NCBI RefSeq assembly: GCF_015627125.1
Contig: NZ_VTDO01000001.1
Span: forward strand, 680,469-744,468
Reading direction: 5' to 3'
Origin: Acinetobacter rathckeae
Lineage (GTDB): Bacteria; Pseudomonadota; Gammaproteobacteria; Pseudomonadales; Moraxellaceae
Length of the DNA: 64,000 nucleotides
Shown here: positions 19,307 to 29,719 of the stretch, piece by piece
How positions within the stretch are numbered: position 1 is the first letter of the stretch
How the letters are laid out: every line of letters begins with the position of its first letter
Position numbers and translations under genes: made by a program
Notes under the pieces: generated by a model
Databases searched by the model: none
Seen by the model: only the letters and a program-made list of their open reading frames with translations
Told to the model about the DNA's origin: nothing

Positions 19307-20037
19307 GCAGTTTTTTGCTCCAATAATTTCAAAATTTCTGCCGCAGCGGCTTGCTCTGCAAATCTTCGGCTACTTCCCTCACCATACACAACTGAAAAGT
19401 CACTTACTTGACATAAGACTTGAAAGTGTTGGTTTGGTGCATCACCTTGTATATGGGTTACTTCGTAAATCGGTAATGGTTTTTTACGGGCTTGCAAGTA
19501 TTCTTGTAAACGTGATTTTGGGTCTTTAAGTTGATCTGTTGGTTCTATATGGCTTAAATAAGGCTTATACCAATGAAGTATAATTGCTTTAAGTACATCT
19601 AATTGACCACAGTCTGTATAGATTGCACCAATGATTGCTTCTACAGTATCTGCTAAAATAGATTCACGATGATGCCCACCAGATTTAAGCTCACCCGTAC
19701 TCATAATTAAGTGTTCGCTGAGTTTTAAATCATTTGCAATTTTACCCAGTGCTTCTTGTCTAACCAAGGTTGCACGCATACGGGTTAATCGCCCTTCATT
19801 TTCATGTGGGTAAGTGTGGTACAAATAATCTGCAACGATCATACCAAGTAGTGAGTCACCTAAAAACTCTAGTCGTTCATAGTTATATTTATGGCTGACT
19901 GAACGATGCGTTAAAGCGAGCTGTAATAAATCACTGCTTTTGAATTCATAGCCGATGTTTAAAGCCAAACGCTGATAATTTAGCTTTTTAAATGTTCCTT
20001 TGGTCAACTGCTCTCTCGAAAGTTCAAGGAGGATCAC
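19303..20037 (-). CDS. rnc: Ribonuclease III
   Basis: RNase III cleaves double-stranded RNA in rRNA and mRNA processing. The catalytic signature RLEFLGDSLLGMIVADYLY and the second acidic site (ILADTVEAIIGAIY) are intact, followed by a C-terminal dsRNA-binding domain (DPKSRLQEYLQ to RRFAEQAAAAEILKLL). The long frame starts at GTG 20037 (244 residues). A TTG at 20007 with GAGAG just upstream would give 234 residues, nearer the usual length, and is a serious alternative. A long perfect stem-loop lies about 90 bases upstream. Confidence 0.95.
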   Translation of the reverse strand: MILLELSREQLTKGTFKKLNYQRLALNIGYEFKSSDLLQLALTHRSVSHKYNYERLEFLGDSLLGMIVADYLYHTYPHENEGRLTRMRATLVRQEALGKIANDLKLSEHLIMSTGELKSGGHHRESILADTVEAIIGAIYTDCGQLDVLKAIILHWYKPYLSHIEPTDQLKDPKSRLQEYLQARKKPLPIYEVTHIQGDAPNQHFQVLCQVSDFSVVYGEGSSRRFAEQAAAAEILKLLEQKTA

Positions 20038-20126
20038 CTGCTTAAATGCGATTGATCCTTGGGTCTAGATATTATATTACACCGAACTTTCAACCATTGG
20101 GTCGAAGTACAGATGGTCTAATGTAA

Positions 20127-20158
20127 TTATGCACCTTTTTGTATAAAAAGGTGCATAA
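20127..20158 (-). other. 14-bp perfect stem-loop between lepB and rnc
   Basis: TTATGCACCTTTTT and AAAAAGGTGCATAA pair perfectly around a 4-base loop. On the minus strand it lies 57 bases after the lepB stop and about 90 before rnc, with no T tract following. It may be an RNA processing site or an attenuator. Confidence 0.7.
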
Positions 20159-20214
20159 ACTTCAGTACAAAAACTGTTGTACTATTTTAACATAACTTAA
20201 TGTTAAATATTTAT

Positions 20215-21078
20215 TTAGTTAATCGTACCATTACGACTAAATGTTGGGATGTTCCAACCTGGCTCCTTATGCATCCAAATATATACTGCACGGCCTGTCA
20301 GGTTTTCTTCAGGAATAAAACCCCAGAATCTTCCATCTGAGCTTTCATCACGGTTATCACCCATAGCAAAGTATTGACCTTGTGGTACTGTCACGGACCA
20401 GTCAGTGCCATTACTACGTACAAACGTTGAGTTATCTTTTGCAACAAATGGAATTAGAGATGGGTCATTTTGGCTTTGTGCATAATTAAACTGCTCAATC
20501 AATGGATTACGATCTGTTAAATAACGCACCAAGTGCTGGTGTTCACCAAGCGTTTCTAAACGATAACTGGTAGAAAAAGATGATAATTTATCTTTTTCTC
20601 GACTAAATTCAGTGTTAACCGATACTACTTTTTGGCCATTAATAAATAATGTGCCTGATCTAAAATCTATACGGTCACCAGGCAAACCTACAACACGCTT
20701 AATATAGTTAATACTCGGTTTTACTGGGTAGCGAAATACGATTACTTCTCCACGCTTTGGCTCACCTACATCAATAATTTTCTTATTGATGACCGGCAAA
20801 CGTACACCATAGTCAAATTTATTCACCAAGATAAAATCACCTGTTTCTAAGGTCGGTACCATAGAGTCTGATGGGATATTAAATGGTTCAAAGAAAAATG
20901 AACGTAAACACAAGACAATCGCTAAAACAGGCCAAAAATCATAAGCCCATGTGACGATAAAGTTTTCATTACCACGCCCGTTATTTGCACGTTGCTTAAA
21001 AAGAAATTTATCAAGTAACCATACTATAAATAAAATTAAAGTAACGGGAACGAGGATTAAATTAAAATCAAAATCCAT
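20215..21078 (-). CDS. lepB: Signal peptidase I
   Basis: LepB removes signal peptides at the periplasmic face of the inner membrane. The 287-residue protein has two N-terminal membrane segments (residues 7-22 and 47-65). The catalytic Ser lies in FNIPSDSMVPTLETGDFILV, the general base Lys in NYIKRVVGLPGD, and GDNRDESSDGRFWGF lies near the end. It follows lepA by about 20 bases, the usual lepA-lepB order. Confidence 0.96.
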   Translation of the reverse strand: MDFDFNLILVPVTLILFIVWLLDKFLFKQRANNGRGNENFIVTWAYDFWPVLAIVLCLRSFFFEPFNIPSDSMVPTLETGDFILVNKFDYGVRLPVINKKIIDVGEPKRGEVIVFRYPVKPSINYIKRVVGLPGDRIDFRSGTLFINGQKVVSVNTEFSREKDKLSSFSTSYRLETLGEHQHLVRYLTDRNPLIEQFNYAQSQNDPSLIPFVAKDNSTFVRSNGTDWSVTVPQGQYFAMGDNRDESSDGRFWGFIPEENLTGRAVYIWMHKEPGWNIPTFSRNGTIN

Positions 21079-21097
21079 GGGCTTATTATCCTAAGGC

Positions 21098-22918
21098 TTA
21101 TTTTTTATCAATTTGCAGTGCTGCAAGAAAGGCTTCTTGTGGAATTTCTACACTGCCCACTTGTTTCATTCGTTTTTTACCTTCTTTTTGTTTTGAAAGC
21201 AATTTTTTCTTACGTGAAACGTCACCACCATAACATTTTGCTAACACGTTCTTACGCATTGCCTTCACAGTAGAACGAGCAATAATTTGTGCGCCAATAG
21301 CGGCTTGTATCGCAACATCAAACATTTGGCGAGGAATCAGGTCTTTCATTTTTTCAACCAATGCATTACCGCGCTGACGTGCTTCGTTACGGTGACAAAT
21401 CATTGCCAAGGCATCAACTTTGTCGCCATTAATCAGCACATCAACTTTCACCAAATTTGAGCTTTGGAAATGCGTAAAGTTGTAATCTAATGATGCAAAA
21501 CCACGCGAGCATGATTTTAATTTATCAAAGAAATCCATCACCACTTCCGCCATTGGAATATCAAAAGTAATAGACACCTGATTACCCAAGTACTTCATGT
21601 CTTTTTGCACACCACGGCGTTCAATGGCTAAAGTAATGACATTACCCAAATATTCTTTAGGAACTAAAATATGACACTCTGCTATAGGCTCACGTAAATC
21701 TTCAACCAATGTGCCATCTAACATTTTTGATGGGCTGTCAATATAAACAACATCACCACCTTTTGTCAGTGCTTCATACACTACGGTTGGTGCAGAGGTG
21801 ATAAGGTCTAAGTTGTACTCTCGCTCTAAACGCTCTTGCACAATTTCCATGTGCAACATACCCAAGAAGCCACAACGGAAGCCAAAACCTAGTGCATCTG
21901 AACTTTCAGGTTCAAAGAACAGTGCTGAGTCATTAATTTGTAGTTTTTGTAAAGCTTCACGGAACGGTTCAAAGTCACTGGCATCAATTGGGAATAAGCC
22001 CGCGTATACCTGTGGTTTCACCTTTTTAAAACCAGGTAGTGACGTAACTTCAGGTGTACCCACTAAAGTAATGGTATCACCCACTGGTGCACCAAAAATA
22101 TTTTTAATCCCTGCAATGACAAAGCCAACTTCGCCTGCTTCTAACACACCTGTTTCTGTATGTTTTGGACTAAACACACCTACTGATGTTACCACATGAG
22201 ATTGACCTGTAGATTTGACAAGCATTTTGTCACCTTTACGGATACGACCTTGTTTAATCCGCACCAGTGAAACTACGCCCAAGTAGTTGTCAAACCACGA
22301 GTCTACAATTAATGCTTGTAATGATGCCTCTTTATCACCTTCAGGTGGTGGAATAACATCGACCAAACGCTCTAGAACATCTTTTACACCAAGCCCTGTT
22401 TTTGCAGAACATGTTGGTGCATCTGTTGCTTCTATACCAATAATTTCTTCAATTTCATGAATCACACGCTCAGGTTCAGCTTGTGGTAAGTCAATTTTAT
22501 TCAACACAGCCAATACTTCAAGGCCTTGGTCTATGGCAGTATAACAGTTAGCAACAGATTGTGCTTCTACACCTTGTGCTGCATCTACAACCAACAATGC
22601 ACCTTCACAGGCTGCCAATGAGCGAGACACTTCATAAGAGAAGTCGACATGGCCTGGGGTATCAATAAAGTTGAGCTGGTATTCTTGGCCATTTGAGTGA
22701 ATGTAATACAATGTAACCGAAGCCGCTTTAATGGTAATACCACGCTCACGCTCAATATCCATTGAGTCTAGAAACTGTGCTTGCATTTCACGATCTTGCA
22801 ATGCACCACACATTTGAATAAAACGGTCAGCCAAAGTAGATTTACCATGGTCAATGTGAGCAATAATAGAAAAATTTCGTATGTTTTTGATATCAACAGA
22901 CTTTTTAGATACAGCCAT
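21098..22918 (-). CDS. lepA: Elongation factor 4 (LepA)
   Basis: LepA is a ribosome-associated translational GTPase. The protein of about 606 residues has the P-loop in [17 protein letters not shown], switch [31 protein letters not shown], and the LepA-specific C-terminus ([20 protein letters not shown], ending [10 protein letters not shown]). I use the ATG at 22918; an in-frame start ten codons earlier would add an atypical head. It is the first gene of the lepA-lepB-rnc-era-lipoprotein-recO-pdxJ-miaE run. Confidence 0.96.
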   Translation of the reverse strand: MAVSKKSVDIKNIRNFSIIAHIDHGKSTLADRFIQMCGALQDREMQAQFLDSMDIERERGITIKAASVTLYYIHSNGQEYQLNFIDTPGHVDFSYEVSRSLAACEGALLVVDAAQGVEAQSVANCYTAIDQGLEVLAVLNKIDLPQAEPERVIHEIEEIIGIEATDAPTCSAKTGLGVKDVLERLVDVIPPPEGDKEASLQALIVDSWFDNYLGVVSLVRIKQGRIRKGDKMLVKSTGQSHVVTSVGVFSPKHTETGVLEAGEVGFVIAGIKNIFGAPVGDTITLVGTPEVTSLPGFKKVKPQVYAGLFPIDASDFEPFREALQKLQINDSALFFEPESSDALGFGFRCGFLGMLHMEIVQERLEREYNLDLITSAPTVVYEALTKGGDVVYIDSPSKMLDGTLVEDLREPIAECHILVPKEYLGNVITLAIERRGVQKDMKYLGNQVSITFDIPMAEVVMDFFDKLKSCSRGFASLDYNFTHFQSSNLVKVDVLINGDKVDALAMICHRNEARQRGNALVEKMKDLIPRQMFDVAIQAAIGAQIIARSTVKAMRKNVLAKCYGGDVSRKKKLLSKQKEGKKRMKQVGSVEIPQEAFLAALQIDKK

Positions 22919-23107
22919 AAAGCACTCAGGTGGTGTGTACACAATCATGTACTTAATTACTAAAGTAGCATTTTGATGTGTGTAAAATGAAATATATTAA
23001 CTGTCGCACAGTATAAGCAAGTGAGTTATAAAAATATAGAGAAAATCAAAAAACTATATGACAACTTGCTCTTTGTATTATAAATTTCCAGCACATGGCT
23101 TGAAGCC

Positions 23108-23614
23108 TTATGGATATTCGTCATCCAAACCAACGAGCCAGCTATTTAAGTCTTCATTGATATCATCTAATGATGGAAGCATTTTTTGCTCTATTGCATC
23201 TATAGAGTCATCAAAACAGTCAATCAATTCTTGCACCTGCTGTAAGCTCACTATTGTTGCTGGGTATTCAACACTCATACCTAAAATATCATCTACATCA
23301 AGCATGATATATGTATAGTCAAAGCTAAAAATAGACTGAAAAAACTCTTTTGATAACTCAAATACTTCTTGCCCATACCACTTAAAAAACAAATGCATTC
23401 TCGCTTCAAAATTACTCATTGCATCTGCTTTAGTCGCTTCAAAATAGTAATACGGTCCGCCTTCTATATCTTTTTCCACAATGTGCTCTACTTTAAAAAA
23501 AGCAGTCCAAAATAATGGGATAATATATTTGGGTGAAATATAGTGTTTTTCAAAATCTAAACGACTATTTTCCTCTTTATCATATGCTAAGGTGAGATTG
23601 GCATAATTACCCAT
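23108..23614 (-). CDS. Unrecognised acidic protein
   Basis: From the ATG at 23614 the product is 168 residues and starts MGNYANLTLAYDKEENSRLD; the frame can extend to 23668 but the added head looks non-coding. The protein is acidic, with many aromatic residues (GGPYYYFEATKAD, FFKWYGQEVFELSKEFF) and an acidic C-terminus (SWLVGLDDEYP). No signal peptide, membrane segment or known motif is visible. It stands alone between lepA and cysN, and a role such as an orphan immunity protein is possible but unsupported. Confidence 0.65.
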   Translation of the reverse strand: MGNYANLTLAYDKEENSRLDFEKHYISPKYIIPLFWTAFFKVEHIVEKDIEGGPYYYFEATKADAMSNFEARMHLFFKWYGQEVFELSKEFFQSIFSFDYTYIMLDVDDILGMSVEYPATIVSLQQVQELIDCFDDSIDAIEQKMLPSLDDINEDLNSWLVGLDDEYP

Positions 23615-23718
23615 ATTAAAAATCGCTCTGCGTAGTAAAGCCACAAGTATAAGACAAATATGACACACCTATCTTAATGCGTATTATATTGATAAAGCAC
23701 ATCATACCCAACAAAAAC

Positions 23719-23757
23719 AAACATGCCCTCAACAAAAAAACGATGAGGGCATGTTTT
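23719..23757 (-). terminator. Terminator after cysN
   Basis: On the minus strand AAACATGCCCTC and GAGGGCATGTTT pair around a 14-base loop, followed by GTTTTTG, about 20 bases after the cysN stop. Confidence 0.75.
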
Positions 23758-23774
23758 AAAGCCTAAATACTGTA

Positions 23775-25385
23775 TTAGAGCAATACCGTATTTTTAATTT
23801 TTGTGACTGCATCTTCAAGTGATTGTGCTTGAATCACAACATCTGCCTGTGCTTTATGTGCTTCATCAACCAACAAGACAAGTCCTGTTTGTTTAAGGAC
23901 AGCGAGTGAGTCTGGTTGTTCCACAACCAAGGCCACGACACCATCATTCAGTAAAGCTCGTTCAAGCGTCTGGTCTTGGATTAACGCCGTATTTAAAGCA
24001 ATGACCACAGGTTTTTGCCCTAAACGTGCTGCACGCTCTGTTGCAGTAACAACGCCATGTTGCAATGATTGAGCGGTATGTTCAATCATTGCCGCCCCAA
24101 CGGTAACATTAGTTAAACGATCAATAAAAATAAAACTGCCTGTATAGCGACTATTGATATATTCATCAAACACCACTGGGCGGTCAAATTCCACCGTGAT
24201 ATCAGCAATACCATTGAGCTCTACAGACCCTTGTGCATCGCCATGTGCTAAGGTGTTTACATCAATACGATGGTGAATTTGGCTGACTTTGGCAGGCACA
24301 TTTTGTGTCCCCACTTTCACATTATAAAGTTTACCTTCAACCAATGGCTGATCAGCCATCCACACCACAGTTGCACGTACTGCACGTGAAATATGTGGTC
24401 TTGCCTCTACATGAGTAATGACATCACCACGACTGACATCAATTTCATCATGCAGTGTTAAGGTGACTGCTTGTCCCACACCTGCTTGAGGCAATGAACC
24501 ATCATAAGTGACAATCTCTTTAACCTTACTCCGTTGACCCGAAGGCAGCACGACAATCTCGTCATTGACCTTCACTGAACCCAATGCAATTGTGCCTGCA
24601 AAACCACGAAAATCTAGGTTTGGTCGATTCACATATTGCACAGGAAAACGAAAGTCTTGCTGTGAAGTGTCTTGTGCAATCTGTACGGTTTCTAAAATAC
24701 TCATCAAGGTTTGGCCTTGATACCACGGCGTATGCTCTGACGCATTCACCACGTTATCGCCATCGAGTGCTGAAATGGGCACAAAATGAATATTTTTAGG
24801 GGCACGCTGTCCAAGTTGCTGAATAAATGCATGATAGTCTGCTTGAATTTGCTCAAATTTCGCTTCATCAAAGCCAACTAAGTCCATTTTATTAATGGCC
24901 ACCACAATATGGCGAATACCCAAAAGTGCCGCAATAAAAGTATGGCGACGGGTCTGTGTTTGCACACCATAACGGGCATCAATCAAAATCACGGCGAGGT
25001 CACAGGTCGATGCACCTGTTGCCATGTTACGTGTATATTGCTCATGCCCTGGCGTGTCTGCAATAATAAATTTGCGTTTATCTGTTGAGAAGTAGCGATA
25101 CGCAACATCAATGGTAATACCTTGCTCTCGTTCAGCTTGCAGGCCATCAACCAACAATGCAAGGTCTACTTTTTCGCCTTGTGTCCCTGACTTTTTACTG
25201 TCACGTTTCACTGCTTCAAGCTGGTCTTCGTAAATCATTTTTGAATCATGCAACAAACGACCAATGAGGGTACTTTTTCCGTCATCGACATTCCCACACG
25301 TTAAAAAGCGAAGTAAGTCTTTTTGTTCATGCTGTTTTAAATACGCCAAAATATCCTGGCTGATCAGCTCGGACTGATGCGACAT
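23775..25385 (-). CDS. cysN: Sulfate adenylyltransferase subunit 1 (GTPase) with C-terminal extension
   Basis: CysN is the GTPase subunit that drives ATP sulfurylase CysD to form APS in sulfate assimilation. The 536-residue protein has [38 protein letters not shown] and INKMDLVGF. It is about 60 residues longer than E. coli CysN (475). The extra C-terminal part, from about residue 450 ([18 protein letters not shown] onward), sits where CysNC fusions carry APS kinase, but I see no Walker A motif, so kinase activity is unlikely. It follows cysD by 17 bases. Confidence 0.93.
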   Translation of the reverse strand: MSHQSELISQDILAYLKQHEQKDLLRFLTCGNVDDGKSTLIGRLLHDSKMIYEDQLEAVKRDSKKSGTQGEKVDLALLVDGLQAEREQGITIDVAYRYFSTDKRKFIIADTPGHEQYTRNMATGASTCDLAVILIDARYGVQTQTRRHTFIAALLGIRHIVVAINKMDLVGFDEAKFEQIQADYHAFIQQLGQRAPKNIHFVPISALDGDNVVNASEHTPWYQGQTLMSILETVQIAQDTSQQDFRFPVQYVNRPNLDFRGFAGTIALGSVKVNDEIVVLPSGQRSKVKEIVTYDGSLPQAGVGQAVTLTLHDEIDVSRGDVITHVEARPHISRAVRATVVWMADQPLVEGKLYNVKVGTQNVPAKVSQIHHRIDVNTLAHGDAQGSVELNGIADITVEFDRPVVFDEYINSRYTGSFIFIDRLTNVTVGAAMIEHTAQSLQHGVVTATERAARLGQKPVVIALNTALIQDQTLERALLNDGVVALVVEQPDSLAVLKQTGLVLLVDEAHKAQADVVIQAQSLEDAVTKIKNTVLL

Positions 25386-25402
25386 GTGTTTACTCCACTA
25401 AA

Positions 25403-26314
25403 TTAAAAATAACCTTCTTGCTTTTTCTTTTCCATTGACCCTGCTTCATCGTGGTCAATCATACGGCCTTGGCGTTCTGAACTGGTGGTTAAAAGCATTT
25501 CTTGAATAATATCTGGTAATGTATCTGCACTAGATTCAACTGCACCTGTGAGTGGGTAACAGCCAAGGGTACGAAAACGAACAGGCTTTAAGGTAGGTGT
25601 TTCACCTTCACGTAATGGGAAACGCTCATCATCAATCATAATAAGTGTGCCATCACGCTCAACCACAGGACGTTTTGCTGAATAGTACAGTGGTACAATT
25701 GGAATCTGCTCTAGGTAGATATATTGCCAAATGTCGAGCTCTGTCCAATTCGACAGTGGAAAAACTCGAATGCTTTCGTCTTTATTGACTTTGCCATTGT
25801 AGATATTCCACAGCTCAGGACGCTGATTTTTTGGGTCCCAACGGTGTTTACTGTCACGAAATGAATATACACGCTCTTTAGCACGAGATTTTTCTTCATC
25901 ACGGCGCGCACCACCAAAGGCGGCATCAAACTTATGCTTATCGAGTGCTTGCTTTAAGGCTTGCGTTTTCATGATGTCAGTATATTTTGAGCTACCATGA
26001 TCAAAAGGGTTAATGTTGGCGGCCATTCCCTCTAGGTTTTTATGTTCAATCAGTTCTAAGCCATGCTTTTTAACCATATCATCACGAAAAGTGATCATGT
26101 CTTTAAACTTCCACCCTGTATTTACATGCATGAGTGGAAATGGCAATTTTGCAGGATAAAAGGCTTTCATGGCTAAATGCAGCATAACCGCCGAATCTTT
26201 ACCAATCGAATAGAGCATCACAGGATTTTCAAACTCTGCTGCCACTTCTCGAATGATATGAATACTTTCAGCTTCAAGCTGTTTCAGGTGAGTTAATCTT
26301 TCCTCAGTCATCAA
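25403..26314 (-). CDS. cysD: Sulfate adenylyltransferase subunit 2
   Basis: CysD is the catalytic ATP-sulfurylase subunit, a PAPS-reductase-fold enzyme. The 303-residue protein has the PP-loop [52 protein letters not shown] and the C-terminal [20 protein letters not shown], all diagnostic. It forms a two-gene operon with cysN, with cysD first. No obvious CysB site was identified. Confidence 0.97.
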   Translation of the reverse strand: MMTEERLTHLKQLEAESIHIIREVAAEFENPVMLYSIGKDSAVMLHLAMKAFYPAKLPFPLMHVNTGWKFKDMITFRDDMVKKHGLELIEHKNLEGMAANINPFDHGSSKYTDIMKTQALKQALDKHKFDAAFGGARRDEEKSRAKERVYSFRDSKHRWDPKNQRPELWNIYNGKVNKDESIRVFPLSNWTELDIWQYIYLEQIPIVPLYYSAKRPVVERDGTLIMIDDERFPLREGETPTLKPVRFRTLGCYPLTGAVESSADTLPDIIQEMLLTTSSERQGRMIDHDEAGSMEKKKQEGYF

Positions 26315-26528
26315 TAATACTCAGCTTAATGCAAAATGTTAATAAACTATGTTATCACGCTTCTAAGGCCTTCGTACCTAGCCTAGTTATAACGATTTTC
26401 ACATAACTAAATCAATTTTTATGCTTTAGTCTGTTGCAAAATTTAACGCTTTTTCAAAGGTCATTGACAAGAAAAAAGCCTGTTTTTTTGTTATAACAGA
26501 GTATTGTTTTGATTGGAAAAAATAACAG

Positions 26529-27182
26529 ATGGATATTTTAGAAGTTGCCCAAACACGTTACACCACCAAAGCCTATGACCCAAACAAAGTCATTGCTAAA
26601 GCAGACTTCTTAAGATTACTTGAAGTATTAAGACTAACACCCTCTTCCGTAAATATTCAGCCATGGCATGTATATATTGCTCAAACACCTGTGGCAAAGC
26701 ACCGTGTTGCACTTTCTATGGGTGGCATGTATGAAAGTAACGCCGTTAAAGTACTTAATGCATCGCACACACTGGTTTTATGTACACGCACAGATGTGAC
26801 AGACAGCCACTTAGAGCAACTACTAGAACAAGAAGATCGTTCTGGACGTTTTAAAAGTGCCGAAGCCAAACAAGGGCAAGCCAAAGGCCGTTCAGGATAT
26901 ATTCATTTATACCGCAATGAACGCCAAAACCTAGATCAATGGCTAGAGAACCAAACTTTTATTGCATTGGGTCAACTCCTTCTTGCTGCCGGTGCTGAAG
27001 GAATCGATGCCACGCCAATTGGTGGCTTTGATGAAAAGACGCTATCTGATGAGCTTGAATTAGAAAAACAAGGGCTAAAACCCTCTGTTGTGGTGACTTT
27101 AGGCTACCGTAGCGATACAGATACGAATGCGACTTCACCTAAAGCTCGTTTTCAAGATAAATATATTTTTACCTCGCTATAA
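26529..27182 (+). CDS. nfsB: NfsB-like oxygen-insensitive NAD(P)H nitroreductase
   Basis: The 217-residue FMN protein begins MDILEVAQTRYTTKAYDPNK and shows TPSSVNIQPWHVYIA (FMN phosphate region), LEQEDRSGRF and GAEGIDATPIGGFD, close to E. coli NfsB along its whole length. Such enzymes reduce nitroaromatics and quinones with NAD(P)H; the physiological substrate is uncertain. It converges on a DMT permease gene with a four-base gap. Confidence 0.85.
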   Translation: MDILEVAQTRYTTKAYDPNKVIAKADFLRLLEVLRLTPSSVNIQPWHVYIAQTPVAKHRVALSMGGMYESNAVKVLNASHTLVLCTRTDVTDSHLEQLLEQEDRSGRFKSAEAKQGQAKGRSGYIHLYRNERQNLDQWLENQTFIALGQLLLAAGAEGIDATPIGGFDEKTLSDELELEKQGLKPSVVVTLGYRSDTDTNATSPKARFQDKYIFTSL

Positions 27183-27186
27183 AACC

Positions 27187-28053
27187 TTAACTTGGCTTCA
27201 TGGCCAACATTAAACAAAGCACCGCCACCACAGCCATCACAACACTGATGCTTAAACGTGGCGTGAGCTTTTCTTTAAAGACCACTACACCGCATAGTGC
27301 ACCAATCACCACCACTAAAATATTCATAGAGGCAAACACAATGGCTGGACTGTCATGTAATGCTCTGTGTGCATTGACATAAAAAGCAATATTAGAAAAA
27401 TTCAGTGTACCAATCACTAAACCCGCCAATATATTTTGTGGCTTTAAAAGTTGGCCTCTTGCTTTCATGAGTGCCGTAAGTAATGACAATACACATGCAA
27501 AAACAAAAATTAAATTGAGGCTAATAGCAAAACCCAAGCCTAAACGCGTATTATATTTCAGCAAAATATCAACCAGTGCATACCCTACCCACACGGCCAC
27601 CAAAGCCCAAATCCCTTTATTTGAGATTGTAGGTTGTGACGTTGAATTTTTTTGTAAGATCATAAGCACAATGGCCATCACACCTAAACCAAAACCACAG
27701 GCTTTAAGCACAGACATACTTTCATTAAAGACCAAATACGCTGCCAAAATAGACAGTACAACAGATAAACGCTGTGCAATTTCAGTTTTAATCATGCCTG
27801 CATGTTGTAAGGACTTAGACAACGCAAAAAAGATGCTCGGCAGTAATGCACCCAATAAAACAATGAGCCACCATGGCACATTTTGTGGTGTTAAATGTAC
27901 GATATCTGGTTTAAACCACAAAAAACATAAAACTGATGCAATCACATAGTTCCATGTAATGATTGAGATGACACTTAAACCTTGGACAAGGTATTTTTTA
28001 AGTATCACAGATACACAAACACTGCATAATGCAGCACATAAAATAAGTAGCAT
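27187..28053 (-). CDS. EamA/DMT family transporter
   Basis: The 288-residue protein has about ten membrane segments in two EamA repeats (residues 1-135 and 150-285), with FNESMSVLKACGFGLGVMAI closing the first repeat and VVFKEKLTPRLSISVVMAVV the second. These permeases export metabolites or amino acids; substrate cannot be predicted. A copy of the ACTTAGGCTATTTT element lies 27 bases upstream of the start. No partner genes suggest a pathway. Confidence 0.85.
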   Translation of the reverse strand: MLLILCAALCSVCVSVILKKYLVQGLSVISIITWNYVIASVLCFLWFKPDIVHLTPQNVPWWLIVLLGALLPSIFFALSKSLQHAGMIKTEIAQRLSVVLSILAAYLVFNESMSVLKACGFGLGVMAIVLMILQKNSTSQPTISNKGIWALVAVWVGYALVDILLKYNTRLGLGFAISLNLIFVFACVLSLLTALMKARGQLLKPQNILAGLVIGTLNFSNIAFYVNAHRALHDSPAIVFASMNILVVVIGALCGVVVFKEKLTPRLSISVVMAVVAVLCLMLAMKPS

Positions 28054-28079
28054 ATTTTACCTTTAATAATCATTATCCA

Positions 28080-28097
28080 TTACTTAGGCTATTTTAC
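28080..28097 (-). repeat. Interspersed element copy 3 (ACTTAGGCTATTTT)
   Basis: TTACTTAGGCTATTTTAC is identical over 18 bases to copy 2. On the minus strand it contains TAAAAT about 40 bases before the DMT permease start, the same arrangement as upstream of map. Confidence 0.7.
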
Positions 28098-28106
28098 ACC
28101 TGTGAG

Positions 28107-28141
28107 AAAAAAACCTGCAACTTAAAAGTCACAGGTTTTTT
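28107..28141. terminator. Bidirectional terminator after the small lipoprotein gene
   Basis: AAAAAAACCTG and CAGGTTTTTT form a stem with A and T runs. It lies 18 bases past the stop of the 71-residue lipoprotein gene, so it likely ends the pgk-lipoprotein transcript. Confidence 0.8.
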
Positions 28142-28158
28142 GGAACATCAAAGTAGAC

Positions 28159-28374
28159 TTAATGGCTAGGTGTTACAGCTGATGTTGCACTGACATCTGT
28201 ATTTTTCGCATCAAGCACTGGTTTATCTAAAGCATCAATTTTTGCCTGCTGATCTGCACTCGTTGCTGTTGCTTGTGTATCTGAAGATGTTACCGTTTTT
28301 TCTTCCGATTTTTTTGCACAACCAAACATCAGTGGTGTTACCAATGCTGCCATCATAAGTACTTTAATGTTCAT
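28159..28374 (-). CDS. Small predicted lipoprotein downstream of pgk
   Basis: The 71-residue product has a lipoprotein signal MNIKVLMMAALVTPLMFGC (lipobox LMFGC, Cys near residue 19). A low-complexity polar tail rich in S, T, A, D and K follows (KTVTSSDTQATATSADQQA). AAGGAT lies upstream of the ATG. It follows pgk by 16 bases and probably shares its transcript. Function unknown. Confidence 0.75.
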   Translation of the reverse strand: MNIKVLMMAALVTPLMFGCAKKSEEKTVTSSDTQATATSADQQAKIDALDKPVLDAKNTDVSATSAVTPSH

Positions 28375-28390
28375 CGCCTATCCTTTTACA

Positions 28391-29575
28391 TTAACCACGG
28401 TCTAACAATGCTGCTACCGCTGGTAATGTTTTGCCTTCCACAAACTCTAAGAACGCACCACCACCAGTTGAAATATAGCTAATATTCGATGCAACATTGT
28501 ATTTATCAATCGCTGCTAATGTATCACCTCCGCCTGCAATTGAAAATGCTTCACTTTCTGCAATGGCTAAAGATAAAGCTTTTGTGCCCTCTCCAAACTG
28601 TTCCACTTCAAATACACCCACAGGGCCATTCCATAAGATGGTTTTAGATGCTTTGAGTAAGTTTGCAAATGTTGCCGCTGTTTCAGGGCCAACATCTAAA
28701 ATCATGTCATTTTCAGTCACATCAGTGACTTTTTTGACCACTGCTTTGCTATTTGCAACAAAACTCATAAAATCATCACCAATATGTGAGGCATCGGCCA
28801 CCACAACATCTACAGGTAATGGCACATCAACTTTGGCTGCAATTTCTTTTGCAGTGTCTATAAGACTTGGTTCATACAGTGATTTACCCACATTATAACC
28901 TGCAGCTGCAAGGAAGGTATTGGCAATACCACCACCCACAATCAGTTGATCACATACAGTAGACAGTGAGTTAAGCACATCTAACTTTGTAGAAACTTTT
29001 GAACCTGCAACAATGGCCACCATTGGTTTTGCCGGCGTTTTTAAAGCACGGCCCAACGCATCAAGCTCTGTTGCAAGTAACGGGCCTGCTACAGCACACG
29101 GCGCTAAACGAGCCACACCTTCGGTTGATGCCTCTGCACGGTGTGCTGTACCAAATGCATCCATAACAAACACATCACACAAATTGGCATATTTTTGGGC
29201 AAGCTCAGCACTGTTTTTCTTTTCGCCATGATTAAAACGTACATTTTCAAGTAATACAACTTGACCTGCCTCAACCTCAACACCATCTAGATATTCTGTT
29301 TCTAAACGAACCGCTTGACCAAGTGCTTCAGATAAATATGCAGCAACAGGAGCTAAAGACTGCTCTGCTTTAGGTTCCCCTTCAACAGGACGACCTAAGT
29401 GCGAACACACCATGACAGCAGCACCTTTTTGTAGTGCTGTTTTAATTGTTGGAAGCGCAGCACGTAAACGTGCATCACTGGTAATTTGCCCTTGTTTTAC
29501 AGGCACATTCAGGTCTTCACGAATAAGAACACGCTTTCCTTGTAAATCTAAATCTGTCATGCGTTGGAACGTCAT
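28391..29575 (-). CDS. pgk: Phosphoglycerate kinase
   Basis: Pgk transfers phosphate between 1,3-bisphosphoglycerate and ADP in glycolysis and gluconeogenesis. The 394-residue protein has [61 protein letters not shown] and the C-terminal [16 protein letters not shown] with [14 protein letters not shown]. All substrate- and nucleotide-binding segments are intact. The gene heads a short transcript with the following lipoprotein gene. Confidence 0.98.
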   Translation of the reverse strand: MTFQRMTDLDLQGKRVLIREDLNVPVKQGQITSDARLRAALPTIKTALQKGAAVMVCSHLGRPVEGEPKAEQSLAPVAAYLSEALGQAVRLETEYLDGVEVEAGQVVLLENVRFNHGEKKNSAELAQKYANLCDVFVMDAFGTAHRAEASTEGVARLAPCAVAGPLLATELDALGRALKTPAKPMVAIVAGSKVSTKLDVLNSLSTVCDQLIVGGGIANTFLAAAGYNVGKSLYEPSLIDTAKEIAAKVDVPLPVDVVVADASHIGDDFMSFVANSKAVVKKVTDVTENDMILDVGPETAATFANLLKASKTILWNGPVGVFEVEQFGEGTKALSLAIAESEAFSIAGGGDTLAAIDKYNVASNISYISTGGGAFLEFVEGKTLPAVAALLDRG

Positions 29576-29719
29576 TGTGTTACTCCCTAGTATTATTTGA
29601 TGTTCAATGTAAATATATTTTAGACCAAGAGATTTAAAAACGTTAGTATCTTTAGTATAAGAGATTGATAAAAAATATTATCATCTTCATTTTAACCTAA
29701 ACTTGTGATTCGAGCCTTT

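Noticed and set aside
21798..22199. 133-codon open frame inside lepA on the opposite strand
   Set aside because: lepA is certain by motif content across this whole stretch; the antisense frame has no plausible start signal or protein features.
27467..27949. 160-codon open frame opposite the DMT permease gene
   Set aside because: The minus-strand permease has coherent membrane topology; the plus-strand frame reads as random basic sequence.
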